From positions 12,200,501 through 12,264,500 of the forward strand of contig NC_060107.1 in assembly GCF_021155765.1 (NCBI RefSeq): a stretch of DNA of 64,000 nt, in the 5' to 3' direction. A model generated the notes under the pieces. The model was given only the letters and a program-made list of their open reading frames with translations, had not been told where the DNA came from and did not search any database. The stretch's first letter is position 1; each line of letters begins with the position of its first letter. Shown piece after piece: positions 12,989 to 25,632 of this stretch. This DNA comes from Diprion similis. Its lineage: Eukaryota > Arthropoda > Insecta > Hymenoptera > Diprionidae. Both the position numbers and the translations under genes were made by a program.

Positions 12989-13797
12989 ATTGTAAATCAT
13001 CTTCTCTTACTCAATTCAATCCAATCCCTGTAAGATGGGTTTATTTTATGGCTCGTGTCTTTTTCCGAAGAGTGGGCTACATGTTAATTATTAATTGTTT
13101 TTCATACTTCTATTAACACCAATCAATAATTTTTAGAGTTTCCTTGTAATGTTGAGTTCAATATGTTTAATTTATTCAGAAAAAAAAATGTCCGGCTGAT
13201 AAGTGTGGTCAATTTTAAACTACTAAATGTTGCCTGTTAAAAATTAGATAGGATTCCATTGGAAAAATACTGCATGTAGGTAATTACAAATCGTGCAAAA
13301 CACGTTGCAATTATAATGTTTAATTTATCAATGATAAAATAAAAATATCGGGCCGAGAATTCTAGTAGATTTTAAAGTAGAAATGTCTCTTGTTGAAAAT
13401 TAGATAGGATTTTGTTGAAAAAGTGTTATACGTAGATAATTACAAATCATGCAGAAAAAAATTGTATGCACGCATTTAGATGAACCAACGGCAACCGTAA
13501 CAATTTGCGAAACGTATAATTGTTTCTACGCGTATTCATCCCACGTGATATAATTATCAATAAAAACTTTATTTTATATTGCGGATGTAAAAATCGGATT
13601 TCGAAAATTGCTGTCGCTTCATTTCCCGAAATTTGTCCGAAATCATTTCCAGCTGATATGCTCCTATCAATCTCTATTATAGCATAAATGTTGTACACAA
13701 TACATTTATATCTTCAGATAATTAATTATCTTCAAATTATCTTCATTTTAAATTAATTATCTTCAAAAATTAATTGAAATCACTAAAGGTAAGGCTA
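12989..13797. other. ARPC3 3' flank with local duplications
   Basis: Presumably ARPC3 3' UTR then spacer. It contains a direct repeat of about 85 bases (13215-13302 and 13371-13457) and, at 13713-13773, three close copies of an ATTAATTATCTTCAA-like unit. No gene seen. Confidence 0.5.
13215..13457. repeat. Imperfect direct repeat, two units about 157 bases apart
   Basis: Unit 1 (13215-13302) and unit 2 (13371-13457) share TTAGATAGGATT, then TGxATGTAGGTAATTACAAATC versus TATACGTAGATAATTACAAATC type blocks, in the same order and spacing. Likely an old local duplication. Confidence 0.65.
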
Positions 13798-14306
13798 CTA
13801 GATCTGAACAAGTGCAATGTGGAGCAAATCTATGACTGTCCCGCCTAATCCGTCCGTGGGTAAATGCTGTGATTGATACATTATTTCGTCTTTGGCAATT
13901 TTGGCATAGCGGAACTCGTGCTTCCAAAAAGCTGTGATGTTATTGGCTGCTGGCTCTGCGTTGCCGCGTCGTGCTCTGTGAGAATAAGCCTTCAATACGG
14001 CTGTGTGCGGTACACAATAGCGAAAAAAACGAGGTCTGTTTGAGCAACGGAGTTTCACTTCTTTGAAATCCTTTGTACCCAATGGTTTGGATGCCACTTC
14101 GCCACTTCGGACAACTTCGGGAGAATAAGTGGCCAAAATTCGAACTGAGCGGCCATTTTCGTAAACGAAACGAAAGTGACTGGCGTCCGTTGATAAACGT
14201 TGATGCAACGACATAGAATTCGTACGGGTACAAATCTGTTTGAATCGCCAGTTTTTTCGTGGGATAGTGAGATTTCAGTGTTGATTGTCGGAACAAAAGT
14301 GTCAAA
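13798..14306 (+). promoter_or_regulatory. Upstream region and probable promoter/5' UTR of Sm D3
   Basis: Less A+T-rich than the surroundings and directly upstream of the Sm D3 start. Open frames exist on the opposite strand but none resembles a known protein, and three overlap in different frames, which suggests stop-poor composition and not coding. An inverted CCATTTTCG-type element (minus strand AAAATGGCCGC, near 14150) is a common insect core-promoter neighbour, but this is only suggestive. Confidence 0.4.
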
Positions 14307-14968
14307 ATGTCGATCGGAGTGCCAATTAAAGTACTTCACGAAGCCGAAGGTCACACTATAACCTGCGAAACGAACACCGGCGAGGTTTACCGCGGGAAGT
14401 TAATAGAAGCCGAAGACAACATGAACTGTCAAATGCAAAACCTGACCGTCACTTATCGCGATGGACGTGTAGCCCAGCTAGAAAACGTTTACATTAGGGG
14501 CTCAAAAATAAGGTTCCTTATACTACCGGATATGTTGAAAAATGCCCCGATGTTTAAACGACCCGGTGGCAAAGGCGCCGGCACCGCGGGCAGAGGAAAG
14601 TCTGCAATACTACGGGCACAAGGTTTGTTTTTTCGCAAAATAAAATTAGATCTAGAATCTTTCACTTTTTTTTATTAAAATCGAAGTTCTGAAACATGTT
14701 TTGGGCTACAGAAAATTTAATTTCAGCATTACCCAATGCAATCAACCTGATTCAAACTCATAATTCAGAGATTGAATTGTCTAATAATTTTTGCACTTTC
14801 ATGTATTAATATTCTTTTTTCAACGCAAATTATCACTGAATATATCCATTTTTAGCACGGGGTAGGGGACGGGGTCAAAACCAGAGAGGCAGAGGCACGG
14901 GTTCAGCGCCTTGGCTGAATCAGCAAAACCAGCCAGGAGGTTCACAACCGGGAAGAGGAAGAGGATAA
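14307..14968 (+). CDS. SmD3: Small nuclear ribonucleoprotein Sm D3
   Basis: Two exons, 14307-14622 and 14856-14968 (TAA), join with a split codon to give 142 residues, slightly longer than the 126-residue human protein because of the tail. The start [20 protein letters not shown] leads into Sm motif 1 and then Sm motif 2 ([20 protein letters not shown]), both intact. The second exon encodes an RG-rich tail ([14 protein letters not shown], ending PGRGRG), the usual target of symmetric arginine dimethylation and SMN binding. The protein is one of the seven Sm proteins ringed around U1, U2, U4 and U5 snRNAs. The ATG has an AAAATGTCG context and no in-frame upstream ATG is needed. Confidence 0.96.
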
Positions 14969-16590
14969 ATGTTATAAGGATCATTTTTGTTTATCATAAT
15001 ATCTAGTGCACTAAAGTTTATTTAGGTTCATACTTTTATAAGGGATGTAAAAAATAATTCCATGTAAACGTAAATTGAAACCAAACATGCCTGTGACAAT
15101 GTGTGTAGGCAATGACCCACTAATGATAATAACAATGTAAATTAATAAGTATTCAAAAATTTAATTTTATTGTGTTTACTTCCTTAGGGCTTTGAACAAG
15201 AAAACAAACCTGATGGAGAATACGACTGTCCTAATATATTGTGTTTTTCATTCATATTCCATTGTAAATCTCATCTAATTGTAAGTTTCAACCAGAGACA
15301 TCCAGGAATACATGAGCAAATGACAGCCTTATTATGTATTATCTCCCGCATATTATATGTCAAGACCTGAATGAAAAGTTAAGATCAGAGGAAAGACTGT
15401 TGAAAGAATCTTCAACAATGTTATTTACGACACTGATTGTCAACACAAATGAATGTCTACTACGTACCAAAAATGCATTTGCGAAGTTCGAATAACACAA
15501 GCCATGATATCAACAATTTCAGGAAAGCTTTGATAATGGCAATGTTCGAAATCATTGAATTCTAATATATTTCATTAAACTTTTATGTTTCTGAACTTAT
15601 TTTATTTGCAATAGAGATAGAAAAAAATCGTCTGAAAAGGTTTCAAAAATATCTGGAGTGCATATAAGTATTTTTTTTTTGTCAGAAAGGCGCAACAGAT
15701 ATTCGTCGACAATTACATTTGTGCGTTACAACTATATTACAGTGTAAAAATTCTCGAATATTTATTATAATATAAGTTATGGGAATCCAAATTTTAATTT
15801 TTTAATTACTCACTAGTTAAATGATTTACTAAAAACTTAAATACTCGTAGTTTTTTTTTAATTCGAGCGGGAATCACCACAGCAAAACATCTACAAAGGA
15901 TCATAGATTCCAGACAATATGAAATTCAAATGGGTTATACAAATGTAACGAGTGACCAATCTGTAATGATGCATGACTTAATATTTATGAAAAAACCGTT
16001 GTCTGTAAAAATTTTCCAATCACTTATTGATTTATTTCATTGGTCTGTTCCGTTAGATCCGACCAATGACATCACTTAGTGTCGATTAGTATCAGAAAAT
16101 TGATGTCAAAGAAAAGCCCGCTTTTTCCTAACTTTTGATTCAACCCGATTTCAAGAATCGTCAAATTTCTCCTACTACGGCGGTTGGTAAAATCGGCAAA
16201 TCAAAGTTCAAACAAAGTTGCACAGAGAGCGCTGAAACTCTCTTTCGAGCTGAACGGCTTCCCCTTCCACTTTGGATTTGTGGGACGGTAGAGTGGATTT
16301 CGCAGCTCAGGAAACAGTTCGTGATACACAAGAGTCTGGTGCTAGTGAAACCAGCGAGACGTTAGCTATTTGTCGAACGAAATGTTGTCAGTCGAAGTCG
16401 CGATAGATTTTATACGCTTTAGTAATGCAGGAAAATGTCACGAATGAATAGGTAAAATTTTTTGACAGAGAGAGAAGAAGGAGAGAGAAGTTGCAAGAAT
16501 AGTAATTTGTCTGGTTAAAAACCCTGAACGGGAACGACGGCAGTCGAGCGGTGAAGAAGAATAAGAAAAAAAAACGTACGACGTGGTAAA
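14969..16590. other. Sm D3 3' flank and upstream region of the TLC-domain gene
   Basis: Contains the Sm D3 3' UTR, a fold-back MITE fragment (15430-15775) and, from about 16100, sequence that becomes less A+T-rich and probably includes the promoter and 5' UTR of the next gene. A 76-codon open stretch at 16135-16365 resembles nothing known and is probably non-coding. Confidence 0.5.
15430..15775. mobile_element. Fold-back MITE, copy D (apparently lacking the right arm)
   Basis: Shares the left-arm pattern (CAACACAAATGAATGTCTAC), the block GATATCAACAATTTCAGGAA near 15507 that matches the copy at 31807, and the core GCGTTACAACTATATTACAG near 15723 that matches the copy at 18279. A matching right arm was not found. 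Confidence 0.5.
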
Positions 16591-19500
16591 ATGGTGCACA
16601 TAAATAATTCCGGCAAAAACAAAGAGGTAAGCCTTGTCGAATATATTTTACTTTATTTTATCACCACTTTTCCATATGCGTAGGAATAGCGTATCAAAAT
16701 CCGCTACGCAAGTCTAAATTAAAATTATTCCGATCGTTCCATGTTATTCAAATACGGAACGAACCGTAATTCACGGAATATAATGTAAATAATTTCTTAC
16801 CGGTTGTCAGCCGGCGTCGAGACTACTTATTACCTTCCACAAAGAATATTATTGATTTATTCGGTTCGATTATCTCAGCACTAATGACATTGAAAATCCC
16901 ATCTGAAATTCTTGATTTTGTATTATAATTGCACAGAGAAGAAGAGAAAGCAATTCACATCATGTTTAATCAACCCTTGAGGGAAACCCGCTTCCCAAAA
17001 GTCGTTCACCCCAATTATTGCCCAGCTTATTGTTGCCTAAGCTTCGCAATTATTCATGTATTTTTAAACCCCCCCCCCCCCCCCCCCCCCCCAAAACAAA
17101 TTTTTCCAACTTGCGTTCGTTCCATTCATCGAGACATCCCGATGCATTTTTTTGTTCAACTTTTCGAAAGACAATGTCTTATGTATCGAACAATCGGATG
17201 GTTCTTTTCTGCTTCGCTTGCCAGCTTCAAAACAGTACTTATCCACATACAGTAGAAAAAAAAATGCTGAACTGCTGTTGGCTTCATATTTCTTGTGGCT
17301 TTCGTTTCTTTCTCTTTGTAGCATGAATTCTAATTTAACAAGTCAGACGCTGACATTAGTAGGGTTATTACAGCTAAGCCTTTTAAGGGAAAACCCAAAT
17401 TTCACAACTTTGGGGATTTCTCAAATTGTATAAACCGCAATAAAGTTAGACTTGATCATATTGAAAACTGAACTGCTTCAAAGTCATTTTGAAATAGCGA
17501 AATGGTGACTTTTGTCCAATGTTTCATCTTGTTAACGTTATTAACATTAATCTACTGATGATTCAACAGCTTACTCTTATAAGCATAATGACATGACAAT
17601 AGGAATCAAAAGAAGTTAATATTTTATGTAACTGTCATCGATACCTAATTATCAATAAACTAAAACGAGTTTGAGGAATTTTAAACTTTCTTTCTTGCCA
17701 AATTCATTTTTTAGTCCTGTAAAATGAAGTTTCTCTAGAAGGAAATGATTAATCCAGGGACTGACCGTATTTTTATTTTACCTATAAATAATGAAAAATG
17801 TGATTCATGTGAACGTTTGAATAAACAAATCGATGTGTTCTGTGAAAGTTTACGGTCACCTAAGAAAATTCAAAAGTTTATGATTTTTAGTTGTGTTTGA
17901 AGGTTGGTAACTAAAAAAAGTTCCTGCTAGGTTTTAACACTACTATAAGCGACTTGAAGGCCTATTAAGAGCATGTTTGGACGATAAAGTGGTGCTATAA
18001 ATTGGTTAAACAGCCAACTGACAATAAGTAAAACGATAAGATATAATACAGCGTCTGAATTTAAGCACACTTGTTTCCGTTCACATGTATGTCTGCTGTG
18101 ACTGTGGTAAATTGTCCATTTTTGCCAATGTATTTCTGACAATTCTTCCATCTTCAGGTTCCAAGTTTTTGGAAAATTGCCTAGCTCAATATAATATTCA
18201 GTTCAATATAATATTGGTTAAACATATTTTACATCTTTCTTAAATCAGAACAACAGAAACTACGTTTCATTGATTAAAAATATCGTTATTGCCCTGAATG
18301 AAACAACATCCCCACTGTATGATAGAAATTAATCTGAGAAAATTCAAATAACGCAGCTAAGATTTAAATAATTTCAAAAAAGGGTTCGTGATTAGACTCT
18401 TAAAAATTATTAAACTCTGACTTATTTTACATGATTCTAATGTTTTTTTTTTTTTCACCAGAGATCTCCAAATAATGGCAGAAAAAAATTTGTAAAACCA
18501 GATGTCTCCGAAGTCGGTAAAAATAAATTTCTTATCATTACGGTATAAGACTGACGTTATCAATGAAATTTGCGCATTACAACTATACTATAATGTGAGA
18601 TTTCTTGAGTGTTTTCCAGATAGTTGGTAGAGGTTTGTTTAATGCCTGATCATTTTGCCATTGATTTCTGTAACTACGTAGTAGGGATGTTGTTTCATTT
18701 GTGTTCACTATCATTGGTTAAAATATCATTGCTGGAAATTCTTCAGTTTCTTTTTTCTCTTTTATTGACTTTGATTCCAATGGTGGGGTCCGTTTGTCCT
18801 TAATCGTGCAACAGTAACGATATCAGTTGCTTTGTTTAGAAAACAATGGTATCTGCAGTGTAATCTTTCACCTTGGCTTAACAAGATTAACAACTCTAGA
18901 GGTTCACTACACTACCTTTTATTAACTCCGTGATACTACGATCGATTAAATACTCTCATATGTCGGGAATGATGCACACAATATCGCAATCGAACAATCA
19001 ATAATCCAAGGAACTTGAGTTTTTAAAATGTCTGTGACATTCTAAAACCAGATACAATTGACTAGAGCCTCGCAATCAATTTAGACACTAATTACTTGAG
19101 TACTTCAATGTCAATCATACCAATTTGTATGAGATTCAACCACTTCTAACGTCCGTTCTGCTTCACCAGCTGTGACTTGTTATATCATTGCCATTGCTGA
19201 TGCTATATACTCTCAGGCAATGAATAATAACAACAAAAGGTGCAGCGACAACGAGTTACATGACAAGTTTAGCGATATTAGTGATATTTTTTCAACCGAG
19301 TCTCATTTTACAGCTCTTTTATTATTGAAGAGATAACAACTTCCAATGAAGTTTACTCTGCCATGTACCTACATCATCTATATCTATACCTATTCTATGC
19401 TATGCAAATATTTTTTATATAAACACTGAATAGATACAAAAATCATCTCTGTGGCTCGCATATTTTGTCTATTTTTGCCAAAGTGATAAGCTCTTTCGAA

Positions 19501-22500
19501 ATTTCCCTGTAGTACTGAACGGGTAGTGAACAAGCAGTGAGTCAAACACTGGAAATAAAAATACGCAATAGAAGTATATTACGTGTGTTCCTATAACAGT
19601 GCAAAGAAATGTTGTACCCTTATGTTTTACGTTCTTTATAATGTTGCATAACTTTGCTGGGTTTTCCGTTTCATTGAAAATTAACGAGCGTAATGTGTGT
19701 AAAAGTTGTGAGTATTTGAAGATTCAAGATTTTCAAGCTTTATTCTATTTCGCTTGTACTACAATTGTTTTTTTTCTCATCATTTCACCACTCATTTTTT
19801 CTTCCATATCACATAACATAAGAATTCTATTTTATATTACTTATTTGCCCTATTATCGTAGATTGTTCAGAATTAACTTTGCAATTTGCATTACATTAGC
19901 GTTAATAACTTCAACTTGGTATAGAATGACAAAAGTAAGAACCTTGCAACAAAAGAATTCGATTTGAATTTTGGTATTTCTCTTGCAATCCATAAAAAAT
20001 ACTCACTATTTTCAAAGCTTACATTTATTAATTCATTCTTTGGATGTTCGTTTCTCTACTAGTCAAAAAAATTTATCCAGAAGAACAGCAAGTTTTATTT
20101 GGAAAACCTGGGATCATTATCAATCACGGAATTTCCTACAAACAATAATTAAAACTGGACACCTTAAATAAGAAAGCAAGACAAAGATTGATCAGCATTG
20201 TGCTTTCACTGCGCAATCACATGTAATATGCTAAATCATGTTCCTGTATTTTCTATACACTTTCGATGATTTTCAGGAAGAAAATTTTACTAACCTTCTA
20301 ATTATTCCTAATTTAGATTCACAATAAATTTGGGGACATGTCGCTGCTGCTTGCTTCAACTGTCGGTTCCTTGGGAGTTGCTGTCGGCTCCGTCGCTGTT
20401 TTAGAACCTGGAGATAAGATCAGCTTCAAACGCGGCGCCTGTCTGTCCGCTTTGGGATTCATATTTTTTCTCTCCCTATTCGACTTCCTCAATCACATGG
20501 CACTGAGAACCCGCACTGGTTCTCGCATCAGGAAGAAGTACCATTTGACGTCACCCGATGTTTTAGATATATCGAACAAGTTAGTATACATTAGTAATTA
20601 CTCCATTTCATTCTTGGTGATAAAAATTACTTTGGAAATTTCTCGACAGTTCAGCAGAAATATGTTTGAATAATTCTGATAATTTTTTAGCAATTTTAAG
20701 AAAATTTAAAGCACCCAAAGGAGCTCATATTCTTTTTGAAATTTATTTTCTACCGAAAATGTCAAAAACGGAGAATTGGAATTGGCTTTAATAGAAATTG
20801 GAAGATTTTTTTTTATAAAATACCAGTCGATCACTTCTCTGAAATACCTGAAATTTTTCAACTATTACTCATAATTTTAATATTAATCAAGAAATATCAG
20901 GATTTTTCATAAATCTGCTGAAACTAATTTTCGACAAAATTCATAATACTCAGTAGTACTTGGAATTCGTCTCAGAAATTGTTAAGACGATCTGAGACAC
21001 TGTAAAAAATTTACATTCTGAGTAAATTTATAAAAATTCGTTCTACGAAGAAAAGATGTATTTAAATTTGATAATCAGCAGTATTCTTTTTTCTCTTTGC
21101 AGAGTCGTCTCCGCAGTTCAAGCTGCGTTGAGTTGTGTAACGGGTTCTATAGTCTGCATGTGGTCTTGCACAAGATCATTCCTTCACGCGTCTCATTTTA
21201 TGAGCGAAGCGTACGCTTGGTTCGGAGCTTCCTACTTCTTCTACGATATTTGGTCTATGTATCGAGTGCATGCCAGTATATCAGAGCACAAAAAGGAGCA
21301 AAAATCTGATGCAGGTCACATAGTAAACGTTCGACTTTATCTCAAGGAACAACCAGTCATTGTAATGCATCATCTGTTCATCGGCAGCTTTGGATTTTTG
21401 ATCATAGTTGTGAGTTTGTCGTTGCCCTCTTTCAGTCTGATCGATTGATTCAACAATGTGTTGGGGCGAAACTCAGCATTTTCAATTTTGTTTTTCAGTA
21501 TTTACGCGGAGGTCTAGGTGACTGCGTCTTTGGCTTTGTTTATCTCATGGAACTCAGCACACCCTTTGTATCCATGCGAGGAATACTAAGTAGACTTAAG
21601 GTTAGTGAAGCAATTCGTGTATTTTTCGTTGCCTTTTTATAAAGCTTTAAGCTTAAGTATGTGTACGATAATCATTTCATTACCTCAGATGAAATCCACT
21701 CAATTATACGTGACCAACGGACTGATTATGATAGGGACCTTCTTCATATGCAGAGTTGCGATGTTTCCATATCTTTGCTACTTGTACAGCGAACTGGTTG
21801 GTTTGCCTTACTTCGAGGTGAGTTATATGTTAACCCTAATCTCAATTTTGGACTTAAATTATTTGTAGAAATTTTTACAAATTCACCCTAAATGTGGATT
21901 TCTCACAGGTTCTCAATTCTTTTAATTTTTACAATTTTTCTTAGAAGTATCTCATATTCTATGCCGAAAATTTATTTCAATAGATTTGTGAACCTTCATA
22001 TCTCTTGAAAATTCTCAAAAAAAAAATTTTGTTATTCTATTATTATTGATATTTTTTTACAGATATGTGCAAATTTTTTCAGTTGTTTTTCAGAAAAATT
22101 AATTTTAACTGTTTTATAAAAATCATTTAATTTATCTGAGAAATCTATTCCAATTTTCTGTAACGTGGCGTATGGTTAGAAAATACGTAGATGTACCGGA
22201 ACCTATATTGTTTCATATTCGTGATACAAAAAAGATCTTTGAAAAATATAAGTTTTATTTAAAAATTGGTCTGATTTCATTTTTAATTTGACTTGGGTTA
22301 GAAGTAGACAGAAAGACGAAAACGCCGAGTCTTTCTCAATTGGAGCTCAAAAAGATTCTCAGTTGTTCCTGGAAAAACATTAATTTTTATCTTGAACGCG
22401 AGGGAGTCCGAAACTCAGGAGTTTTTGTGGTTTTCAGTAGAAAAAGAAGTTTCGAAAAATTATTACTTTCCACCGGAACCCCTCTAAAATATATTTAATT

Positions 22501-22826
22501 CCCTCAGATATTATCACAATAATTGAAACTTTTGCAGAAATATGAAGTTTTTTTTTACCTGTGAATGTTAGTCAGAAAATTGAGTAATTAGAAACTGAAT
22601 TACATATTTTCCATTACAGGCAATAATGGCTCTGCCTCGTGGCTGCAAGATTAGCATTGCGATATTATTGCTGCCGCAGATGTATTGGTTCGTTTTAATG
22701 GTATTGGGAGCCATAAAGGTTTTCAGACCAAAAACAAATAAACAACAGAACGGCAATGCTAGTTTGAACAGCAGCTGCGGTAATAACAAGAGTATAAAAC
22801 GACTCAACGGTAAATTGCACAGCTGA
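16591..22826 (+). CDS. TLC-domain multi-pass membrane protein of the TLCD3/FAM57 family
   Basis: Six exons in phase: 16591-16626, 20317-20579, 21103-21409, 21499-21600, 21689-21817 and 22620-22826 (TGA), 347 residues. The first exon encodes 12 codons (MVHINNSGKNKE) before GTAAGC; it is the least certain part, since ATG at 20338 could also start the protein. Several hydrophobic segments are visible. The TLC core has the paired histidines in VIVMHHLFIGSFG, then YLRGGLGDCVFGFVYLMELS and TPFVSMRGILSRL, a signature shared with vertebrate TLCD3A/TLCD3B. Those relatives sit in the ER or plasma membrane and are linked to ceramide or plasmalogen metabolism; whether the insect protein is an enzyme is unknown. 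The tail is polar (KTNKQQNGNASLNSSCGNN). It lies on the same strand as Sm D3 and anillin. Confidence 0.88.
17069..17092. repeat. Homopolymer run of 24 C
   Basis: An uninterrupted run of 24 cytosines preceded by TTTTTAAA and followed by AAAACAAA, in an otherwise A+T-rich intron. Confidence 0.95.
17469..17545. repeat. Dispersed repeat fragment (partner of 9967-10040)
   Basis: Same block order as 9967-10040: CTTCAAAGTCATTTT, a roughly 12-base spacer, GGTGACTTTTGTCCAATGTT and a GTAACGTT-like end. Same orientation as the partner. Confidence 0.5.
18279..18727. mobile_element. Fold-back MITE, copy B
   Basis: The left arm at 18279-18325 (with ATGAAACAACATCCC) and the right arm at about 18680-18727 (GGGATGTTGTTTCAT) are inverted copies of each other. 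The core (18569 onward, GCGCATTACAACTATACTAT) matches copies at 7952 and 15430. No coding frame. Non-autonomous DNA element; family not named. Confidence 0.65.
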
Positions 22827-22977
22827 TCTAAATGTAAGATCAAGTTCCTCCGCTCGTGTTGAGTAAGTAAGTCACCTAAATCATGTTTTAGGCAATTAAT
22901 ACGTTATTCGTACATAGTCGGAAAGTATTAGGCGATGTTATCGATTTTTGTTTAAATTATTGTAATATTAACCCGGC

Positions 22978-23029
22978 TTTATTGTTATTATTATTATTAT
23001 TATCATCATCATTATTATCATCATCTTTC
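22978..23029. repeat. ATT/ATC trinucleotide microsatellite
   Basis: About 17 trinucleotide units of TTA/ATC type, mixed (TTATTATTATT then ATCATCATC). Confidence 0.85.
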
Positions 23030-25632
23030 AATGTGATATGCATGATTCTTTTATTGTAACCAATAACTAACTGTATTACTTGATTTACAATGGATTCGAT
23101 TAGAATTTATTAGTCATTTACAAGAAATCACCCACCCTCAATAAGCTTTATATATTAAATAACACGTAGTTAAATATCTGTCTTTAACGAACTTAAGAAA
23201 CAAATTTTCGAGGTAAACGAGAGAACAAAAAAAAAAAATTGATGATTGTTGTCATCTATCTGGAGTATACGTGTATGTTATTCTTGCATCAAAGTGTAAA
23301 ATGTATATCCATAAAAAATACGGTTCATACACACACGCTATCTGTCTTCTAGTGGTAATGTATTTAGCTATTGCTAATTGATATGGTCAATAAGTTTCTC
23401 AAGGCTTATTTCTCATCCTTGATTTTATACCTACTTCATTTTCGTACCAACTAGTAACTGAAATGAATATTTTTTTAAATTGGTTCTAACGTAATAGACT
23501 AAACTTTTTGTTCCTATATTGAGTTGCTAAAGAATTTAATAAGCGATGTCACATCGTCTTTTCAATTTCTCATGTTTACGATAGAAATATTCAGCAGCAA
23601 AAGAACACAAGTCACGTAAGTTGTATTTTTTTTATTTTATTTTTTTCTTAATTAATGTGTGCGTTGTCATTTACCGCTTTCCATGGCTACTTTGCCATGT
23701 TTGATAATTTTACTCTGCTGTTGGATCAGACAAAATGTTAAATTCAATTTGAATCCTTTTTACTTGTGCTGAGTTTTGATCAATGATATTTTGATGCAAA
23801 GAATCATGTTTTCAAATCAGTCTTTAAATATTGAATATCGTCTTGGTGTAACACTGAAGAACGTGGAAAATATGTCCACTCAAAGATCTGTGAAAATTTC
23901 GATGAATTTTGTCTGCTAATATCATATTCATACGAAGATTAGATTTATGTACTATTTATCTGGTTTATTTTTCCATCTCAAGATACAAATCTTATGTCTT
24001 GTCTTGTGTTTTATATTTAATTAGAAAACCTACAATTCGAAATTTCACTTTTCTCCAAGCCGGACTAATTTTCTTATTTCTATGTTAATATAATATCCAC
24101 TTATATGATATTATATATTTATTTATTTTTTTGCGAAACTCATTTTCGGAACGGAGGGATTCCTATATTGTATTCCGTATAATATATTTTTAAAAAAAGA
24201 GTGGTAGAAAGTGACTGATAGAACTTTTAGATAAGAGTTTACTGAGCGTCATTGGTATAAAAAATTCGTCCCCGACGTATTACATATTATTAAAACTTGA
24301 TTAATATTTATTTACACGTATGAAAGCACAAAATTGATTACCGACAATGTGTAGTCAGTCCACTGTGTGTAAAAATTGATATTTTGTCAATTGCTTGAAA
24401 ATTTTCCATAGCTTTCTGGTGCCATGCAGGAAATATACTTCTGGTACACATTTATTATTATTGTATACAAATGACAGTATAAACTTCAAATAAACAAATT
24501 GAATCATGTATTTGCAAATTGTAATTAATACTGAAATATCGAGGAAATGAAAAATGTAATAGTGATTGGATGAATTATTCACAATGATATTTTCTTGTTC
24601 ACAATTTTTATTAATAAGCGTTCCTATGTAACGAAGAGGTGTCGAAATGTTAGCTGAGATCAGGAATCCAAAATTTGGCAACAATCGATGTAATACGCAT
24701 AATTAAATCTTCCAAGAGCTTGAATTAATTAATGCCAAGATTCTCTCAGTTCTTTGAAATCTAATTAAGGAGTAGGATCTGATGAGGCCTTCTTTTTCGC
24801 GCATTACAACATGTGAAATATACTGACAGCCGTGGTGATACAGCACAAATCATAATCCTATAATCTATATTTAATGCATATAGCGCACATTAAAATTGCT
24901 TAGAATAATGCCATGATTTTGAAATATCTTTGGCCAACTTACAGAGTAGAGAAATACCAAATTCAAATCAGATGTGTAATATGTAAAGTGAATCAATTGA
25001 CTGAGATTATAAAGCATATAGAGAGATATAATGTACTAACAATTTGATATTATTTGAATTAAATATTTATCTCGATTTAATCTTGATATCCGAAACATCC
25101 GTATATTTACTTATTTAGTCGTTGTCTAGTCATGCCATTATTATTATTATTATGAAACTGTGTGTAGTATAATATAATAAATATCTAATTTAAGTACATA
25201 ACAAGCATTGGAATACGTACATAGTTCTATATGCATATAAATAAAAAACAATATAATGTTTTGAAATAATCATGTTATAGCTAATAAATAGTATATGAAG
25301 TGTTGAAATTTGAATTGTAATAATATTAATCATGATAGAATATTATAACAATTCTATAATAATCGTTTGGCTATGCAACAGCAGAGTGCCAGAATTTCTT
25401 TTCAATATTTCAATTCCTAACAAGATTATAATAAAATAATCGTGAAGTCAATCATTCGACAATGATTACTATCAATATATTTGTAATCGATTTGACAAAA
25501 TTTTTAATTGGCTCGATTGCAATACAAAGGAAATCATCATGTACATGATTAATGAGTTGCAAAATCTGGTACTCGGTTATTCTATTTCAGTGATCTTCAT
25601 TAAACTCATAAGACAGCTTAATAAATGTTGGA

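Larger units (their letters stand above)
16627..20316 (+). other. First intron of the TLC-domain gene
   Basis: 3.7 kb, starting GTAAGC and ending TTTAG. It holds a 24-base C run (17069-17092), a dispersed repeat fragment (17469-17545), a fold-back MITE (18279-18727), and a hydrophobic 108-codon open frame from ATG 19641 to 19967 that I could not match to a family. Confidence 0.6.

Noticed and set aside
13798-14354. Three overlapping minus-strand open frames upstream of Sm D3
   Set aside because: They overlap in different frames, resemble nothing known, and sit over the likely Sm D3 promoter and first exon; composition explains them.
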